Assembly: GCF_937468385.1 (NCBI RefSeq)
Contig: NZ_CALBWS010000001.1
Coordinates: 62,001-126,000, forward strand
Length of the DNA stretch: 64,000 nt
Source: Neobacillus rhizosphaerae
GTDB lineage: Bacteria > Bacillota > Bacilli > Bacillales > Cytobacillaceae
Direction of reading: 5' to 3'
Positions 54,005-62,227 of the stretch are shown one piece after another. Positions within the stretch are counted from its first letter, which is position 1; every line of letters begins with the position of its first letter. A model generated the notes under the pieces. That model saw nothing but the letters and a program-made list of their open reading frames with translations, was not told the DNA's origin and made no database searches. A program made the translations under genes and the position numbers.

Positions 54005-55970
54005 ATGGGATAGGTTTTTTATTACCGGCGACCCGCTAATCTTAGGATCACAAATTGCGATTCTGTTAACGATGATTGGAATTGTTGTTTTAGTATCATA
54101 TTTAAAAAAGTGGAAATGGCTATGGACAGAGTGGCTTACGACCGTAGATCATAAACGTATTGGGATTATGTATATCCTTGTTGGTGTATTAATGTTTTTC
54201 CGCGGTGGTATTGACGGGTTATTAATGAAAGCCCAAACCGCAACACCAGATGGACAATTACTCGATGCACAACATTATAATGAAGTCTTTACAACACATG
54301 GTGTCGTAATGATCTTATTTATGGCTATGCCATTCTTAATTGGAATTATGAACGTGATCGTTCCGCTACAAATTGGGGCTCGCGACGTAGCCTTCCCTCA
54401 ATTGAACGCTCTTAGCTTCTGGCTAACCTTTAGTGGTGCCATGTTGTTTAATATTTCGTTTGTTATTGGTGGTTCACCTGATGCTGGTTGGACTGCATAT
54501 TTCCCTCTTGCTGGAAAAGAGTTTAGTCCAGGGATAGGTAATAACTTTTATGCCGTAGCGATTCAGATTGCCGGGATTGGTACATTAATGACTGGGATTA
54601 ACTTTATCGTAACAATTTTAAAAATGAGAGCAAAAGGCATGACGCTTATGAAAATGCCAATGTTCTCATGGACGTCATTTGTTACATCGATAATTATTGC
54701 AGCGTCTTTCCCAATTCTTACAGTTGCCCTTGCTTTAATGACATTCGACCGCATCTTTGGAACCCACTTTTTTACACTTAGTGGCGGAGGTATGGATATG
54801 ATGTGGGTCAATTTATTCTGGCTATGGGGTCATCCAGAAGTTTACATCGTAGTCCTACCTGCATTTGGGATGTTCTCTGAAGTTATTTCAACATTCTCCC
54901 GTAAAACTCTATTTGGATATAAATCAATGGTTGGGTCAATTGTCGGAATTGCCATTCTTAGTATGTTAGTTTGGGTCCATCACTTCTTTACCATGGGTGC
55001 CGGACCAGGAGTAAACTCCATTTTCTCGATTACAACGATGATGATTGCGATACCGACTGGCGTAAAAATGTTTAACTGGTTATTTACGATGAGAAAAGGT
55101 CGCATTCAATTTACAACTGCCATGCTTTGGGCACTTGCCTTTGTCCCATGCTTCTTAATCGGTGGTATTACAGGTGTAATGCTTGCGATGGGTGCAGCAG
55201 ATTATCAGTATCATAACACCCTTTTCCTTGTGGCACACTTCCACTATGTATTAATACCTGGTGTTGTCTTCGCCGTATTTGCCGGTCTATATTATTGGTG
55301 GCCAAAAATGTTTGGTCACATGCTTAACGAAAAACTTGGAAAACTTCATTTCTGGTTGTTTGTCATTGGTTTCAATATGACCTTCATGCCAATGTTCTTC
55401 TTAGGATTAAATGGTGCGGTAAGACGTGCTTATACCTACTCTGCTGAATCCGGATTTGGTCCGCTAATGCTCGTTTCAGCTATTGGTGCAGGTATTTTAG
55501 CCATCGGTTTCGCTTTCTTCTGCTATAACATTTATTGGAGCGCTCGCTATGCAGACCGTAATATATCCAGCGATCCATGGGATGCAAGAACACTAGAGTG
55601 GGCAACTGCATCACCCGTTCAATTCTATAATTTTGCAAAGATACCAGAAGTGACATCACTTGATGCTTTCTGGTACATGAAGAAAAAGAATAAAGGCTTA
55701 AAATTCAGCAATGATGAGCTTGAAGAAATCCACATGCCAAGCAATTCTGGTCTCCCTTTTATCATGAGTATCGTCTTTGGTATATCTGGCTTCCTCTTGG
55801 TTTTTGAGTGGAAAATTGCTGCTCTTGTTGCAGCTTTAGGTATCTTGATTTGCTTAGCTATTCGTTCTTTTGATTACAATGATGGTTACCATGTTCCTGT
55901 TGATGAAATTAAGGAGATAGAATATGGATGGCAAAACAAAGAAAAAGGAGTGGAAAAACATGTCAACTAA
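53994..55970 (+). CDS. qoxB: Quinol oxidase aa3 subunit I QoxB
   Basis: About 658 residues, the proton-pumping heme-copper subunit. Visible ligands: FTTHGVVMI (heme), WGHPEVYIVVLPAFG and VHHFFTMG (Cu-B histidines, Tyr cross-link), LVAHFHYVLI (two heme His). ATG 53994 follows GGAGG by 8 bases. In the standard qoxABCD order. Confidence 0.96.
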   Translation: MGIKWDRFFITGDPLILGSQIAILLTMIGIVVLVSYLKKWKWLWTEWLTTVDHKRIGIMYILVGVLMFFRGGIDGLLMKAQTATPDGQLLDAQHYNEVFTTHGVVMILFMAMPFLIGIMNVIVPLQIGARDVAFPQLNALSFWLTFSGAMLFNISFVIGGSPDAGWTAYFPLAGKEFSPGIGNNFYAVAIQIAGIGTLMTGINFIVTILKMRAKGMTLMKMPMFSWTSFVTSIIIAASFPILTVALALMTFDRIFGTHFFTLSGGGMDMMWVNLFWLWGHPEVYIVVLPAFGMFSEVISTFSRKTLFGYKSMVGSIVGIAILSMLVWVHHFFTMGAGPGVNSIFSITTMMIAIPTGVKMFNWLFTMRKGRIQFTTAMLWALAFVPCFLIGGITGVMLAMGAADYQYHNTLFLVAHFHYVLIPGVVFAVFAGLYYWWPKMFGHMLNEKLGKLHFWLFVIGFNMTFMPMFFLGLNGAVRRAYTYSAESGFGPLMLVSAIGAGILAIGFAFFCYNIYWSARYADRNISSDPWDARTLEWATASPVQFYNFAKIPEVTSLDAFWYMKKKNKGLKFSNDELEEIHMPSNSGLPFIMSIVFGISGFLLVFEWKIAALVAALGILICLAIRSFDYNDGYHVPVDEIKEIEYGWQNKEKGVEKHVN

Positions 55971-56562
55971 TGTGAATACATCGCTTCCACTCGAATTCCA
56001 AACAGAGCAAAATAGGATGAATATTCTAGGTTTTTGGATGTTCTTAGGTGCAGAGATTGTTTTATTTGCGACGCTCTTTGCAACTTATTCAGTTTTAAGC
56101 ACTCGCTATGCAGGTGGCCCGACACCACATGAACTTTACGATATAAAAGGTGTGATGATAGAAACTATCCTACTCTTAACAAGTAGTTTTACTTGTGGGA
56201 TCGCCATCTATGAAATGCACCGTCATAACAAGAAGGGTCTATTAACCTGGTTAATTATTACTCTATTACTTGGACTTGGTTTTGTCGGCATGGAGATCTC
56301 CGAATTTATTCATTATGTTCACGAAGGTGCAACCATGCAAACAAGTGCATTCTTATCGAGCTTCTTTGTTCTATTAGGAACACATGGATTGCACGTTAGT
56401 ATGGGTATCGGGTGGGCTACTATGGTTATCATCCAAATATTAAAAAGAGGATTGACGCCTGTCACTGCACGTAAGACGTTTATTATCGGCTTATACTGGC
56501 ACTTCCTTGATGTAGTTTGGATCTTTATCTTCACATTTGTTTATTTAAAAGGGTTGGTGTAA
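55960..56562 (+). CDS. qoxC: Quinol oxidase aa3 subunit III QoxC
   Basis: 200 residues, five membrane helices. ILGFWMFLGAEIVLFATLFA, GVMIETILLLTSSFTCGIAI and TFIIGLYWHFLDVVWIF are the typical subunit III signatures. ATG at 55960 follows GGAGTGG; it overlaps the qoxB end by 11 bp. An ATG at 55924 is inside qoxB and less likely. Confidence 0.95.
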   Translation: MSTNVNTSLPLEFQTEQNRMNILGFWMFLGAEIVLFATLFATYSVLSTRYAGGPTPHELYDIKGVMIETILLLTSSFTCGIAIYEMHRHNKKGLLTWLIITLLLGLGFVGMEISEFIHYVHEGATMQTSAFLSSFFVLLGTHGLHVSMGIGWATMVIIQILKRGLTPVTARKTFIIGLYWHFLDVVWIFIFTFVYLKGLV

Positions 56563-56565
56563 ACA

Positions 56566-56859
56566 ATGGATAATCATTCAAAAGGATTTCCAAAGTCACA
56601 AGTATTTGGATTTGTTTTGTCATTGGTGTTAACCTTCGCAGCTCTATTCGTTGCTTTAAAAACATCTTTATCATTTAATACGATTATTTGGATCATCGGC
56701 ACTCTTGCTATAGTCCAAGCAGGTCTTCAACTCTTTATGTTCATGCATTTAAAAGAAGGTGAAGACGGTAATTCCCAAACGATAAACGTTATATATGGAG
56801 TATTTATCGCAGTAGTAACCGTTGCCGGATCGATTTGGGTTATGTCGTTCGGGATGTAA
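56566..56859 (+). CDS. qoxD: Quinol oxidase aa3 subunit IV QoxD
   Basis: 97 residues, three membrane helices; QVFGFVLSLVLTFAALFVAL and IWIIGTLAIVQAGLQLFMFM are diagnostic of QoxD/CyoD. Last gene of the operon, 3 bp after qoxC. Confidence 0.95.
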   Translation: MDNHSKGFPKSQVFGFVLSLVLTFAALFVALKTSLSFNTIIWIIGTLAIVQAGLQLFMFMHLKEGEDGNSQTINVIYGVFIAVVTVAGSIWVMSFGM

Positions 56860-56871
56860 AGAAAGAAAAAA

Positions 56872-56914
56872 GGTGTCAGGCACCATGTGAAATTTTCACA
56901 TGGTGCCTGACACC
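56872..56914. repeat. 43-bp perfect palindrome, terminator of qoxABCD
   Basis: Two 21-bp arms beginning GGTGTCAGGCACC are perfectly complementary around a single T. A run of A precedes and a T-rich stretch follows, so it can terminate both qoxD and pssA. Such a length is well beyond a normal terminator, and the core GGTGCCTGACACC looks like a dispersed repeat. Confidence 0.88.
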
Positions 56915-56918
56915 CATT

Positions 56919-57620
56919 TTATTTTGGATTATTTTTTCTTTTTGTTTTGATCAATTGGTATCCGATGAAGGCTACATATAATGGTATTGCTACATAGATG
57001 AAATAAGGGAATCGATGCTGTTCTTTTTTGAAGACAATGTAAATTGCATAGCCTAGAAAAAGGGTGATAATAATACCGTATTTTGGCAACGGGATATCCT
57101 TCAAACTAGGAATTTTAATTGTACTTACCATCAAATAGCAAAGTAGGAAAAAGGCTATCACAAAGATGAAACCCTGCATTTTCCCATGAAACAATGTCAA
57201 GAGGGTTAATAATCCCCCCGCTGCCGTAATCGGGACACCTGTAAAAAACTGCAAGGATGATTTCACAGCATTAATATTGAATCGCGCTAACCGATATGCT
57301 CCGAATAATGGGAAAAGACCGGCAACAGCCATCCCGACAGCCCCGAAGAAAGAAAAATAAGCATAATAGGCCATCATCGCAGGAGCTACTCCAAACGTAA
57401 CAATGTCAGCAAGTGAATCAAGTTCTTTTCCAAGTTCACTTTCTACGCGCAGCATTCTGGCTATTCGGCCATCCATACTGTCAAGCATCATGCCAATTAA
57501 AATAAGAATAGCTGCATTCTTATAATCTCCTTGCGCTGAGTACATAACTGATAAAAATCCAAAAAATAAATTAGCAAGGGTAAAAAGGTTAGGAATACTA
57601 TTTCTGATAATATGTATCAC
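56919..57620 (-). CDS. pssA: CDP-diacylglycerol-serine O-phosphatidyltransferase PssA
   Basis: 233 residues, membrane phospholipid synthase. The CDP-alcohol phosphotransferase motif is complete: DGRIARMLRVESELGKELDS then LAD. IPNLFTLANLFFGFLSVMY starts the first helix. Makes phosphatidylserine. GTG start at 57620 with an unclear ribosome site. Downstream of a PAP2 phosphatase, 46 bp apart. Confidence 0.93.
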   Translation of the reverse strand: MIHIIRNSIPNLFTLANLFFGFLSVMYSAQGDYKNAAILILIGMMLDSMDGRIARMLRVESELGKELDSLADIVTFGVAPAMMAYYAYFSFFGAVGMAVAGLFPLFGAYRLARFNINAVKSSLQFFTGVPITAAGGLLTLLTLFHGKMQGFIFVIAFFLLCYLMVSTIKIPSLKDIPLPKYGIIITLFLGYAIYIVFKKEQHRFPYFIYVAIPLYVAFIGYQLIKTKRKNNPK

Positions 57621-57666
57621 TCCAATGTTTCATTAGGTGGGTCACTATGATTTAATCAAACAACCA

Positions 57667-58329
57667 TCATTCACCACGTTTATATTTCTTATTATAACCT
57701 TTTTCTTTATAAAATTGGAAAAACCAAATAGCAATTGTTAACCAGAATCCGCTGGCCAAATATCCCCCAATAATGTCGCTAGGATAATGTACCCCCAAAT
57801 AAATTCGACTTATTCCAATACCAAGAATCATGACGCCACTAATGAAAATTAACAGACTTCTTCCCCACTTACTTTCAATGTGACGCCAAAGCAAGAACGA
57901 AATAATGACATAAACGGTAAATGCATTCATCGCATGACCACTTGGATAACTATACCCTGAAATATCAATTAAACGATGGAAATTTGGACGAACCCGGTGA
58001 AATATCTGTTTCAAAATTTGGTTTAATACCGCTGAACCAATAATAGCAGAAATGAATAGTATCAATTCTAAACGATGATGTAATACTTTATAAAGGAATA
58101 CCATTAGAATAACACTTAAGATGATAACAACTGGCGCAGAACCAATAAAGGTGAAAAATTTCATCACTTTTGTTAAAAATGTTGATTCAAGTCCTTGAAT
58201 AGCTGCTATTACATCGCTATCAAAATCAATAATTTTATGGTCACTTATGAACAATGAAATAAAGCTGAATCCGATCAAGCAGACTAAACTTATGATGAAA
58301 GCGATAATTAAATGAAATTTAAGATTCAT
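57667..58329 (-). CDS. PAP2-family lipid phosphatase
   Basis: 220 residues, about six membrane helices, and the three phosphatase motifs KQIFHRVRP, SYPSGHAMNAF and SRIYLGVHYPSDIIGG. Probably dephosphorylates phosphatidate, phosphatidylglycerophosphate or undecaprenyl diphosphate. Next to pssA, hence a lipid-metabolism role is likely. ATG 58329 has GAGGACC upstream. Confidence 0.93.
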   Translation of the reverse strand: MNLKFHLIIAFIISLVCLIGFSFISLFISDHKIIDFDSDVIAAIQGLESTFLTKVMKFFTFIGSAPVVIILSVILMVFLYKVLHHRLELILFISAIIGSAVLNQILKQIFHRVRPNFHRLIDISGYSYPSGHAMNAFTVYVIISFLLWRHIESKWGRSLLIFISGVMILGIGISRIYLGVHYPSDIIGGYLASGFWLTIAIWFFQFYKEKGYNKKYKRGE

Positions 58330-58424
58330 AAGAAGGTCCTCTCAGGCGTGATTTTTCAACGTTATAAAAACTTATCATATCGTACCATGATATAACAATA
58401 AAAAAAAGGGGCTGCTAAACTTGT

Positions 58425-58556
58425 CTGTTGATTTCCGCTCCAGGCGCTTCGCTTTCCGCGGGCGGTCCGGGGAGCCTCCTCGGCGCAAGCGCCTGCGGGG
58501 TCTCCCCTGCCCCGTACTCCCGCAGGAGTCTTCGCGCCTTCCGCTCCAATCAACAG
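58425..58556 (-). repeat. GC-rich structured repeat, copy C
   Basis: 132 bp from CTGTTGATT to AATCAACAG, same orientation as copy A. The central hairpin is shortened to GGCG/CGCC; the outer AGGCGC/GCGCCT helix is kept. It lies alone upstream of the PAP2 gene, with no transposase, so the repeat moves or persists independently of the IS relic. Confidence 0.92.
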
Positions 58557-58608
58557 AGTGTAAAATATTAACATTGGGCTTTAGAATAGCCAATTTTTTA
58601 AAAAAATA

Positions 58609-58683
58609 CACAAAAAAATCGTCCTATCTAGTAAAATGTAAGTTACCATACCAACATTTAAAGTAAGGACGATTTTTTTTGTG
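58609..58683. repeat. 75-bp inverted repeat, MITE-like
   Basis: CACAAAAAAATCGTCCT (58609-58625) pairs with AGGACGATTTTTTTTGTG (58666-58683), with one extra T. An inner TAAAATGT/ACATTTA helix lies in the loop. No gene here. It may be a small miniature element or the end of a lost insertion sequence. Confidence 0.65.
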
Positions 58684-58801
58684 TGCAATCAAACGATCAC
58701 AAATTAATTTATAACACTCAAATGACACTTCTTCTAAAGATAGAGGAAAAAAAGACTCCAAAAAGACAACTATCCCCTACTTTCAGGGAAAAATCGAAAA
58801 A
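58684..58801. other. Unassigned AT-rich stretch before the gtrA terminator
   Basis: No open frame with a ribosome site. Possible degraded insertion-sequence DNA; nothing identified. Confidence 0.3.
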
Positions 58802-58854
58802 AAAATAAAGCAGGTGGAGATAAACTATTCGTTTTTCTCCACCTGCTTTATTTT
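58802..58854 (-). terminator. Terminator of the gtrA gene
   Basis: AAAATAAAGCAGGTGGAG (58802-58819) and CTCCACCTGCTTTATTTT (58837-58854) form a perfect 18-bp stem. The stop codon of the leftward gene lies in it. Confidence 0.88.
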
Positions 58855-59297
58855 AGTGACTTATTGGACAGCCCCAAATTTTCTTTAATAGCAGTATTCT
58901 TTTTTGAAAATACAAAGATCTTTTGCCCAAAATAATTTAACACGGTGTACAAACAGGTACCTACTAGGATTGAAAGGTCGGTTTTAACATCTGAATTGAT
59001 GAAATCATTATTTTTCAGTATCCATACTACAAAACTTCTTCCAATATCATAGGCAATGAAGTAACAGCACAGAATGACTATGATAAAGCGAAGCGCACTT
59101 TTTGTAACAGAATCTTTGCTTTTAAAGGTAAAGTATTTGTTCAAAAAGAAACTTACACCGGCACCAATCGAATTGCCAACGAAAGTGGACATCCAATAGG
59201 AAAGTCCCAGCGCATGTAACAGAAGGTACATGACGGACAATCCCACTATCGTATTTATCATTCCTACCATAATAAAGCGAACAAATGGATAGTTCAT
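58848..59297 (-). CDS. GtrA-family membrane protein
   Basis: 149 residues, four membrane helices. FVRFIMVGMINTIVGLSVMY and FLNKYFTFKSKDS are GtrA hallmarks. GtrA proteins flip or help flip undecaprenyl-linked sugars. The ATG at 59297 has GGAG 5 bases ahead; an upstream start at 59345 is possible but overlaps the glycosyltransferase remnant. Its partner glycosyltransferase appears broken. Confidence 0.85.
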   Translation of the reverse strand: MNYPFVRFIMVGMINTIVGLSVMYLLLHALGLSYWMSTFVGNSIGAGVSFFLNKYFTFKSKDSVTKSALRFIIVILCCYFIAYDIGRSFVVWILKNNDFINSDVKTDLSILVGTCLYTVLNYFGQKIFVFSKKNTAIKENLGLSNKSLK

Positions 59298-59322
59298 ACG
59301 CACTCCTATTTTACTAAAGCGT

Positions 59323-59460
59323 TTAATTCTTTTCTTTCTGCTCAATCATTTGATGAGAAAATAAATCTTTTTCAATCGCACACCTTGGACGTTTTTTTAC
59401 CTCATGATAAATTTTCCCAATATACTCCCCATTCATACCAATCCCCAGGAGTTCAATAAA
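59323..59460 (-). pseudogene. C-terminal remnant of a GT2 (GtrB-type) glycosyltransferase
   Basis: 46 codons read FIELLGIGMNGEYIGKIYHE, VKKRPRCAIEKD and FSHQMIEQKEKN, then TAA at 59323. This is the membrane-anchored C-terminal end (LGIxGEYIGRIYxEVKxRP) of undecaprenyl-phosphate glycosyltransferases that pair with GtrA. An in-frame stop lies just ahead and the other 250 or so residues are missing. The gene was probably deleted, leaving its tail between gtrA and the next gene. Confidence 0.75.
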
Positions 59461-59461
59461 A

Positions 59462-60655
59462 TCATAAACTTTGTCTCATTCCCATAGTAAAAAAAGCATT
59501 TTCGTGTTTTTTTACACAGTTTCTTGTCTGAATAATTACCTTAAGTGCATCACTGGAGGAGGTTTTGGATTGATATTTCCTGGATCTTTGTTTCATCCTA
59601 TATAATGGTTTCGAGTCCATTATGAGACTTTCAATTTTTCCAATTAAATCGTGATCATTTTCAGCTTGCATTGCTAAACCAGATTCTACTAAGAAATTGG
59701 CATTATCTTCTTCCTGTCCTGGAAGTGGATGATAAACTAATAAAGGAAGCTCCATCGCCATTGCCTCTGAAGTTGTTACACCCCCAGGTTTCGAAATCAT
59801 TAAATCAGAAAGGGCCATCAACTCATTTACATTTTCGCTATATCCAAGGAGTAGTATATGGTGCTTTGATCTGCTAAGTTTCTCCCCCAGTTGATTTTTT
59901 AAATTCTTATTCCTACCGCAAACAATTATGATTTGGATTGGGGATGAAAGTTTCTCTAAAGCACGAAAGGTGGATATCCCCTTTCCAATTAAGCCTTCTC
60001 CTCCTCCCATTATAAGGAGAGTGAAATGGTTAGAGTTCAAATTGTATTTCTTTGCGAGACACTCTCGAGACTGTGTGGTCACAAATTTTTTACGAACAGG
60101 TATACCCGTATGTTTAATTTTATGGCTTTCTACTCCATGAGAAATCAGTCGGTCCTTTACCTGCTTAGATCCCACAATATATTGATCAGTAAATGGATGT
60201 ATCCAATAAGAATGGTCTGTGTAATCCGTAATAATTGTTACAGCTGGGATATTAACTAAACCATTTTCTTTTAATTTTGACATGATTCCAGCAGCGAATG
60301 GGTATGTGCTTACAACCACAGAAGGTTGAATTTCTTCTATAATATCAAGCATTGATCCCATTCCAAGTGTAAAAAAAGAATTTAACTTCACAGAGAAAGG
60401 ATTTCTTTCACGGGTTCTATTATAAAGATAGCTATACACTCGAGGAAACCTTTTAATGACTCGACTGTAAAAGTAATGACTTACTGGAAAAAGGTTGGGA
60501 TGTAACCACTCCATGATATCTAGAATAATTGGCTCAACATTTGGCAGCGTAAATTGTACAGCTTCACTCAGTGCGTTTGCTACCTGTTTATGTCCGTCTC
60601 CAAATGAGGCAGATAATATAAGAATTTTATCCTTTTTTTTATCATTCATATCCAT
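59462..60655 (-). CDS. Diacylglycerol/processive glucosyltransferase-like protein (MGDG synthase family)
   Basis: 397 residues of the GT28/MGDG-synthase family to which UgtP belongs. N-terminal LILSASFGDGHKQVANALSE, then VSTYPFAAGIMSKLKEN, C-terminal UDP-sugar site MISKPGGVTTSEAMAMELPL and PLPGQEEDNANF. Likely makes glycolipid; the acceptor is unproven. The last residues (FTMGMRQSL) adjoin the GT2 remnant, so the tail may be rearranged. ATG 60655 behind GGGGATAGC. Confidence 0.88.
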   Translation of the reverse strand: MDMNDKKKDKILILSASFGDGHKQVANALSEAVQFTLPNVEPIILDIMEWLHPNLFPVSHYFYSRVIKRFPRVYSYLYNRTRERNPFSVKLNSFFTLGMGSMLDIIEEIQPSVVVSTYPFAAGIMSKLKENGLVNIPAVTIITDYTDHSYWIHPFTDQYIVGSKQVKDRLISHGVESHKIKHTGIPVRKKFVTTQSRECLAKKYNLNSNHFTLLIMGGGEGLIGKGISTFRALEKLSSPIQIIIVCGRNKNLKNQLGEKLSRSKHHILLLGYSENVNELMALSDLMISKPGGVTTSEAMAMELPLLVYHPLPGQEEDNANFLVESGLAMQAENDHDLIGKIESLIMDSKPLYRMKQRSRKYQSKTSSSDALKVIIQTRNCVKKHENAFFTMGMRQSL

Positions 60656-60801
60656 GCTATCCCCTCATGTGATTAGTTATCATTGAACTATTGAGCTCTA
60701 TACAATCTGATAAACATCGAGCACTTAATGCCTGACGATTCATTTATTGAAAAGTAGAAGCATCTTAATGGGATAATAGGATGATCCTCCGATACATTTA
60801 G

Positions 60802-61401
60802 CTATTGCGTTTTTGATTTTTTAAATTTCCATTTATAAATGAGATAACAAAGGGTAAATATGATTGCGATTATTATCGCAGGAGTAACATATGGTTTTGC
60901 AGCCTGATTAATTTGATCCCATTTTGTTCCCAGTGTCATTCCTAGATAAAGGAAAAGAATGGACCAAGGAATAATTGCAACAATGGTATAGATGCTAAAT
61001 TTCGCAAATGACATCCGGGCTATACCCGCTGGAATGGAAATGGCATGTCTCACAACAGGGATAAAGCGGGCTGTAAAGATAACGCCTGAGCCATATTTGC
61101 TGAACCATTGTTGAGCAAGATCAATATGATGTGGTTTGATTAACAAATACTTCCCATATTTATCGAGCAGAGGTCTTCCCCCATATCTTCCCAACCAATA
61201 TAGGAACCATTGGGCAATAATACCACCTATTGTCCCTGCTACCACAGCTCCAATGAATGAAATTTTTCCGATGGAAATTAAATAACCACCATATGCTAAT
61301 ACGATTTCACTAGGGATAACTTCCACCATTAAGCCAAGGGTAATTCCTAAGTAACCTAGGCTTGAAAGCAAATCAAATATAGACTGAATGAAATGTGACA
61401 T
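60802..61401 (-). CDS. DedA-family membrane protein
   Basis: 199 residues, about five hydrophobic segments. VEVIPSEIVLAYGGYLISIG and FTARFIPVVRHAISIPAGIA, with RFIPxxR, are DedA signatures. DedA proteins act in membrane lipid recycling, including undecaprenyl phosphate. ATG at 61401 after AGGTAGG. Single gene. Confidence 0.92.
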   Translation of the reverse strand: MSHFIQSIFDLLSSLGYLGITLGLMVEVIPSEIVLAYGGYLISIGKISFIGAVVAGTIGGIIAQWFLYWLGRYGGRPLLDKYGKYLLIKPHHIDLAQQWFSKYGSGVIFTARFIPVVRHAISIPAGIARMSFAKFSIYTIVAIIPWSILFLYLGMTLGTKWDQINQAAKPYVTPAIIIAIIFTLCYLIYKWKFKKSKTQ

Positions 61402-61540
61402 AATATACCTACCTTTTGAAGAATAAAAACTTTTCTTGAATGACTATACGTTTCACTTAATAAAGTGAAACTTCAATCAGTGGGGCTTTTACGGTCCTTT
61501 ATTGAGGAAAAAATTCCCATGCTTGATATTTTTATTTTAA

Positions 61541-62227
61541 TTACCCTTTAAACCGATATCCAGCACCCCAAACAGTCTCGATATATTGTGGATTTGAAGG
61601 ATCAGTTTCAATCTTTTCACGGATTTTGCGAATGTGTACTGTAACGGTTGAAATGTCACCTAAAGAATCAAAGCCCCATAGCTTTTCAAATAATTGCTCT
61701 TTGCTAAAGACATGGTTTGGATGCATGGAAAAAAAAGTTAATACGTCAAATTCCTTTGTGGTAAAAACAACCTCATGGTTATTGACATAAACCCGTCTTG
61801 AAGCTTGATCAATTCGAAGACCCCGTATCAAAATATTGTCACTATGGGGTTCCTTTCCAATAAGTCTTTGATAACGAGACAGGTGCGCTTTTACCCTTGC
61901 TACCAGTTCACTCGGACTAAATGGCTTGACGATATAATCATCTGCACCCAAACCCAAACCACGAATCTTATCAATGTCTTCTTTTTTGGCAGAAACCATA
62001 AGAATCGGGATATCCTTTTCAGTTCGGATTGCTTTGCAAATTTGAAAACCATCAACCCCTGGAAGCATAAGATCGAGCAGCACCAAATCAACCTTTTCCC
62101 GTAATGCTTTTTTTAAGCCATCATCACCTGTTAGCGCAATCTCAACCGAAAATCCATCTATTTCTAAGTAATCCCGCTCAAGCTCGGCGATACTTTTATC
62201 ATCTTCAATAATTAAGATCCGTTTCAT
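61541..62227 (-). CDS. OmpR/PhoB-type response regulator
   Basis: 228 residues. Receiver with acidic pocket IIEDD and phosphoacceptor D52 (LVLLDLMLPGVDG), K in YIVKPFSP; C-terminal winged helix with VVFTTKEFDVLTFF, DISTVTVHIRKIREKI and ETVWGAGYRF. Its start overlaps the kinase stop by 4 bp, so the pair is one unit with the kinase gene first. Confidence 0.95.
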   Translation of the reverse strand: MKRILIIEDDKSIAELERDYLEIDGFSVEIALTGDDGLKKALREKVDLVLLDLMLPGVDGFQICKAIRTEKDIPILMVSAKKEDIDKIRGLGLGADDYIVKPFSPSELVARVKAHLSRYQRLIGKEPHSDNILIRGLRIDQASRRVYVNNHEVVFTTKEFDVLTFFSMHPNHVFSKEQLFEKLWGFDSLGDISTVTVHIRKIREKIETDPSNPQYIETVWGAGYRFKG

